Assembly: GCA_964440115.1 (NCBI GenBank)
Contig: CAYTPV010000007.1
Location: forward strand, 62,001-126,000
Direction of reading: 5' to 3'
Length of the DNA stretch: 64,000 bases
Origin: JAEWWD01 sp964440115
GTDB taxonomy: Bacteria; Bacillota; Clostridia; Christensenellales; CAG-138
Part shown: positions 60,379 through 64,000 of the stretch, in pieces
How positions within the stretch are numbered: position 1 is the stretch's first letter
How the letters are laid out: each line of letters begins with the position of its first letter
Translations under genes and position numbers: made by a program
Notes under the pieces: generated by a model
Seen by the model: the letters and a program-made list of their open reading frames with translations, nothing else
Database searches by the model: none
Told to the model about the DNA's origin: nothing

Positions 60379-61812
60379 ATGCAAAACACCGATACGTATC
60401 AAAGCCCGCTTTGCAGCCGATACTCTTCCCGAGAAATGCTTTCGCTTTTCTCGCAGGATACACGTACCCGTACCTGGCGGAAGCTTTGGGTTGCTCTTGC
60501 ACGGGCAGAACATGAGCTGGGTTTGCCTGTTTCCGAGGAGCAGGTGGAAGAGCTTCGTACCCATATCGATGATATCGATTACGAAGCCATCGCAAAAAAA
60601 GAGAAGGAAATCCGTCACGATGTCATGGCCCATGTTTACGGCTATGGGCTCGTCTGCCCTAAGGCGAAAGGTATTATCCATCTTGGAGCAACCAGCTGCT
60701 ATGTGACGGATAACGCGGATATTCTCATTTACAGGGATGCGCTATCCATTGTGAAAAACAAACTGATCGGCGTAATCGCAAACCTAGCGGATTTTGCGGA
60801 CGAGTACCGGTCGCTTCCGGCGCTTGGATATACGCATTTTCAGCCGGCACAGCCAGTTACGGTCGGAAAGCGCGCCTGTCTGTGGATTCAGGATATTGTC
60901 ATGGACGTTGAGGAACTGCTCTTTGTAGAGGGCAGCTTGCGTCTGCTGGGCAGCAAGGGCACGACCGGCACGCAGGCAAGCTTTATGGAGCTGTTCGAAG
61001 GTGATCACGAAAAGGTTAAACAGCTCGATGACCGGATTGCCGTTTTGTTTGATATGCCGGGCTGCTACCCTGTTGCGGGTCAAACATACCCCCGAAAGGC
61101 GGATTCGCGCATTCTGAATGCGTTGTCCGCCATCGCGCAAAGCGCATACCGGTTTGCCAACGATCTCAGGCTGCTGCAGCACATGCATGAAGTGGAAGAA
61201 CCGTTTGAAAAAGGGCAGGTTGGGTCTTCCGCAATGGCGTATAAAAGGAACCCCATGCGCAGTGAGCGGATCTGTTCGCTATCACGATATGTGATGGTGA
61301 ACGCTCAGAATGCAGCTATGACGGCTTCCGTACAGTGGCTGGAACGCACGCTTGACGATTCAGCAAACCGCCGAATTTCTTTGCCGGAAGGGTTCCTCGC
61401 TGTGGACGCCATTTTAAACCTGCTTCTGAACGTTACAGATGGGCTGAAGGTTTATCCCGCGGTTATTCGCAAGAACCTGATGGAACAGATGCCGTTTATG
61501 GCAACTGAGAATCTTCTGATGGAAGCTGTAAAGCGTGGAGGAGACCGGCAGGCGCTGCATGAGGTAATCCGGGAGCATTCCATGGCGGCCGCACAGAAAA
61601 TGAAGGAAGAAGGCGCACCTTGTGATCTGATGGAGCGCCTTGCTGCCGATCAGAACTTTGGTTTGGACAAGGATGATCTTGCGAAAATACTTGATCCGGC
61701 AGCATACGTAGGGCGCGCGCCTGAACAGGTATCCGAATATCTTAATGACATCGTCCGCCCGTTAATCCGTAAAGAGGGAACAGGAAGAATTACAGCTAAG
61801 ATAGAAGTCTAA
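60379..61812 (+). CDS. purB: Adenylosuccinate lyase
   Basis: It splits adenylosuccinate to AMP and fumarate, and SAICAR in the IMP branch. The 477-residue protein has LGATSCYVTDNADI, GYTHFQPAQPVTVGKR and the signature GSSAMAYKRNPMRSE. ATG 60379 follows CGGAGGTCGC; the upstream in-frame extension lies in purA. It is slightly longer than many bacterial PurB proteins. Confidence 0.97.
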   Translation: MQNTDTYQSPLCSRYSSREMLSLFSQDTRTRTWRKLWVALARAEHELGLPVSEEQVEELRTHIDDIDYEAIAKKEKEIRHDVMAHVYGYGLVCPKAKGIIHLGATSCYVTDNADILIYRDALSIVKNKLIGVIANLADFADEYRSLPALGYTHFQPAQPVTVGKRACLWIQDIVMDVEELLFVEGSLRLLGSKGTTGTQASFMELFEGDHEKVKQLDDRIAVLFDMPGCYPVAGQTYPRKADSRILNALSAIAQSAYRFANDLRLLQHMHEVEEPFEKGQVGSSAMAYKRNPMRSERICSLSRYVMVNAQNAAMTASVQWLERTLDDSANRRISLPEGFLAVDAILNLLLNVTDGLKVYPAVIRKNLMEQMPFMATENLLMEAVKRGGDRQALHEVIREHSMAAAQKMKEEGAPCDLMERLAADQNFGLDKDDLAKILDPAAYVGRAPEQVSEYLNDIVRPLIRKEGTGRITAKIEV

Positions 61813-61826
61813 CATACAGACTTTAG

Positions 61827-61853
61827 GGCCGCCGGCTTTCCGGCGGTCTTTTT
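61827..61853 (+). terminator. Terminator after purB
   Basis: GGCCGCCGG, loop CTTT, CCGGCGGTC followed by TTTTT. The convergent mntP gene ends at 61852, so the T run contains its stop. Confidence 0.85.
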
Positions 61854-62415
61854 ATGTCAGCAGATGCTCAAGCAATATTTTTACACCGATCAGTATCAGT
61901 ACAACGCCGGCCAGAATTTCCGCGCGTTTCCGAAACACATGGCCTAGCTTTTTTCCGACGATTACCGCGAAATAACAAATGATAAATGTTACCGACCCGA
62001 TTACGGCAGCGCTTCGGATAATATTTTCATGCTGAATGGCGAGGCTGATGCCCACTGCAAGTGCATCGATGCTGGTTGCCAGAGAAAGCACACACAGCAT
62101 ACGCGTATTGGAAGCGCAGGGAGGGGATTCCTTACCATCCGATGCGCGGTAGGCTTCAATGATCATACGGATGCCGATGAAGCATAGAATGCCCATGGCG
62201 ATCCAATGATCCACGCTTTCAATGTATTGGTCAACGGTTATCCCCGCGACGTATCCTATTACAGGCATAACCGCCTGAAATGCGCCAAAGAAAAAACCCA
62301 CCTTGAGGGCATTCCTGCGGCGAAGCCGCGACATGCGGATTCCTTCAGATATCGCGACAGCGCAAGCATCTGTAGCCAGGGCAACAGAAACCAGCAGCAG
62401 CTCAATGATCGACAA
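61852..62415 (-). CDS. mntP: Manganese efflux pump MntP
   Basis: The 187-residue protein has six membrane helices and the two MntP acid motifs LATDACAVAISEG and LATSIDALAVGISLA. I choose TTG at 62415 on the - strand: GGGAGG lies seven bases before it and length then fits the family; the ATG at 62439 would place the ribosome binding site inside the coding sequence. Its 3' end abuts the purB terminator. No yybP-ykoY riboswitch is apparent upstream. Confidence 0.93.
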   Translation of the reverse strand: MSIIELLLVSVALATDACAVAISEGIRMSRLRRRNALKVGFFFGAFQAVMPVIGYVAGITVDQYIESVDHWIAMGILCFIGIRMIIEAYRASDGKESPPCASNTRMLCVLSLATSIDALAVGISLAIQHENIIRSAAVIGSVTFIICYFAVIVGKKLGHVFRKRAEILAGVVLILIGVKILLEHLLT

Positions 62416-62524
62416 ATGGAAACCTCCCTGCGAGCTCATTAGTACCTTGTTTTCAAGTACTGCTTATCGACACTTCGCTCTAAAGCGTACGCAAAAAAGC
62501 AGCAGGTTAAAACATGGTTCTTGC

Positions 62525-62569
62525 ATTTTCAATGAAGAAAGCAGGCTGCCAAATCAGACAGCCTGCGCA
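62525..62569 (-). terminator. Terminator of the TIGR04076 gene
   Basis: On the - strand: GCAGGCTG, 10-base loop, CAGCCTGC followed by TTTCTTCATT. Confidence 0.7.
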
Positions 62570-62623
62570 CGCCGCTCGTATATTCATTTTGCTCAAAATT
62601 TCGGAAAGCTACGTGTCAATGTG

Positions 62624-62935
62624 TTATTCGTCGTATACTTCAATTCTGAATATGGTAGGCTTGGTCGAATCCGGGCAGGATACATGGGTAACATTCTCTT
62701 CCGTGTCCCATGGATGCCTTCCTCCGAGTTCTAAAACCCGCAGGCTTGGCCACAGGCTGTGAAACGCGGATGCGCAGAAATTCTGCGGACATCTTTCAAA
62801 ATCAAACTCATAGGTATCCCCGACCTTGTGGCAGCTGCATGTTTCCCCGAATTTGTCGGTAGGACATTCTTCCACAACAATTCGAACCTTCTTGGGCTTT
62901 CTGACTGAGCATTCTGACGAAGAAACCTGTTGCAT
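62624..62935 (-). CDS. TIGR04076 family protein
   Basis: The 103-residue protein matches TIGR04076: a first strand VRIVVEEC, CxC (CSCHKVGDTYEFD), an FCASAFHSLWPSLRVLELGG helix and the ending SCPDSTKPTIFRIE. The function of the family is unknown. I choose the start at 62935 because AGAAGGAG lies nine bases upstream; longer frames reach toward the next gene. Cys residues in the CxC and the later FC may bind a metal. Confidence 0.82.
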   Translation of the reverse strand: MQQVSSSECSVRKPKKVRIVVEECPTDKFGETCSCHKVGDTYEFDFERCPQNFCASAFHSLWPSLRVLELGGRHPWDTEENVTHVSCPDSTKPTIFRIEVYDE

Positions 62936-62981
62936 GGATGAAAACTCCTTCTGCTTAATCATTGGTACGTTGCATGCCGTT

Positions 62982-64000
62982 TCATTCATTGATGATGTAA
63001 GGTATCGATACCACAGCCAAATTACGTTTCTTGTACAGCGAGGATTTTAGAAGCAGCGCAGTTTGATTGTGCAGCGGATTATTCCACCATTTCGGTATAA
63101 TGAATTGCGGCAGAACGACCGTTAGCATTTCATGCTTTTGCAGTTGGGCGTGCTTTTGATCCACATGCTCAAGAAGTACTTCATTCACATTCCGATAAGG
63201 CGCCTCTTCTATTACGAGGGGAATGTTTAAGCCGAGTTGGCGATACTGCTGTTCAAGTTTATCCGTCTCCTTCTTATCGGTGCTGACATGATAAACTTCC
63301 AATTCGCCATTTAAGGACAGCGCATAATTCAGCGCTTTGATAAACGACTTATTGATCGACTGTACAGGAATGATAATATGGCTTTTCGGCGGCTGATCAA
63401 AGATAAGGCTTTCAGCGCTTTCCTTTATAATAAGGTTTTCCCTGACTCTGTCGTAGTGCTGCTTGATACGAGTCATCAGAAACACCAAAACAGGTATGCA
63501 AATAAGCACAATCCATGCGCCGTGCGTGAATTTGCTGACAGCTATGATAATACAGGTGACGCCAGTGATAATGGTACCAAAGCCGTTTATCAGCGCTTTA
63601 TGCTTCCAGTTACCTTCCTTGCGGGTGATCCATCGTTTAAACATGCCCATCTGAGAAAGCGTGAACGAAAGGAAAACACCCACTGCATAAAGCGGTATTA
63701 AAAGATGCGTATCGGCTTTAAACGCGATAACCAGTATACCCGAAATGATGCACAGCATGATGATGCCATTTGAAAAGCTCAGTCTTGCGCCGCGATTGCG
63801 GAACTGCCTTGCCATGTACCGGTCCCTTGCAAGCAGTGAAAGCAGCAGCGGCAAGTCGGCAAAAGCTGTATTCGCGGCCATGATCAATATAACTGCAGTG
63901 GTTGCCTGTACAACGAAGAACATCACAGAACCGTTTCCGAATACCTGAGTTGCGATCTGTGCAACAACCGTGATGTTATGCTGCGGCGCAACCTTATATA
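62982..64000 (-). CDS. APC-family permease, C-terminal part (5' end beyond window edge)
   Basis: The frame is open to the window end, giving about 339 residues. It begins in mid-protein (HNITVVAQIATQVFGNG), includes membrane helices (ATTAVILIMAANTAFADLP, GIIMLCIISGILVIAF, LIPLYAVGVFLSFTLSQ, then two more) and ends with a cytoplasmic domain of about 170 residues that looks like a universal-stress-like alpha/beta fold (HIIIPVQSINKSFIKALNYAL). This architecture is that of the long APC permeases (about 600 residues) related to potassium or amino-acid transporters; substrate unknown. Confidence 0.85.
   Translation of the reverse strand, partial: YKVAPQHNITVVAQIATQVFGNGSVMFFVVQATTAVILIMAANTAFADLPLLLSLLARDRYMARQFRNRGARLSFSNGIIMLCIISGILVIAFKADTHLLIPLYAVGVFLSFTLSQMGMFKRWITRKEGNWKHKALINGFGTIITGVTCIIIAVSKFTHGAWIVLICIPVLVFLMTRIKQHYDRVRENLIIKESAESLIFDQPPKSHIIIPVQSINKSFIKALNYALSLNGELEVYHVSTDKKETDKLEQQYRQLGLNIPLVIEEAPYRNVNEVLLEHVDQKHAQLQKHEMLTVVLPQFIIPKWWNNPLHNQTALLLKSSLYKKRNLAVVSIPYIINE

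Noticed and set aside
62416..62540. Possible Mn-sensing yybP-ykoY riboswitch before mntP
   Set aside because: The short upstream region does not show the conserved internal-loop sequences of that riboswitch.

Overview
The window is a stretch of bacterial chromosome from an anaerobic, probably endospore-forming member of the Clostridia (Bacillota). The evidence is a Ger(x)C-type spore germination protein at the left edge, PolC, RNase Y, a T-box leader, YlxM-Ffh, RbgA, CdaA/CdaR, VanW and YlxM family proteins, and oxygen-sensitive Fe-S enzymes (2-oxoacid:ferredoxin oxidoreductase, Fe-S serine dehydratase). Base composition is intermediate by eye. Coding density is high and most genes lie on the + strand. 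I see no tRNA, rRNA, CRISPR array, prophage or insertion sequence.

Layout: 1-2.6 kb holds the end of gerC, a tiny membrane protein, a DUF3006 gene and a PAS-SpoIIE phosphatase. 2.7-6.5 kb has cdaA-cdaR (c-di-AMP synthesis) and a COG2509-like flavoprotein. 6.6-10 kb has a P-loop ATPase and a four-subunit 2-oxoacid:ferredoxin oxidoreductase. 10.1-15 kb has a DEAD-box helicase (- strand), a membrane protein with nine-residue tandem repeats, a VanW protein and a PRC-barrel protein. 15.1-19.4 kb is a T-box-controlled hisS-aspS unit followed by rseC-like and thioredoxin genes. 19.4-21 kb is a fused serine dehydratase. 21.1-27.2 kb is the classic ylxM-ffh-rpsP-khpA-rimM-trmD-rplS-rbgA-rnhB-yraN block.

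27.3-31.5 kb encodes a very large two-module GT-C glycosyltransferase with GtrA. It is followed by a decayed uroporphyrinogen-decarboxylase-like fragment, then comM-dprA-topA-trmFO-hslVU and a SleB-like lipoprotein. 41.5-53.6 kb is the rpsB-tsf-pyrH-frr-uppS-cdsA-dxr-rseP-ispG-polC block: translation, nucleotide supply, isoprenoid carriers, phospholipid precursors and replication. Then come rny, a dipeptidase and a zinc-ribbon protein. A partner-switching sigma module (STAS, anti-sigma, SigB/F-type sigma, second ATPase) precedes purA-purB. The right edge has mntP, a TIGR04076 protein and a truncated APC permease on the - strand.

Most of the window is well-known core genome. The points most worth a second look are four. 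The anti-sigma-like protein of the sigma module has lost its ATP-binding residues, while an intact ATPase of the same fold sits just downstream. The hisS-aspS T-box has a GACAC specifier that overlaps an Asp and a His codon. The giant protein is a carbohydrate-binding-like plus GT-C plus beta plus PMT fusion. The repeat-bearing membrane protein next to VanW is unrecognised.
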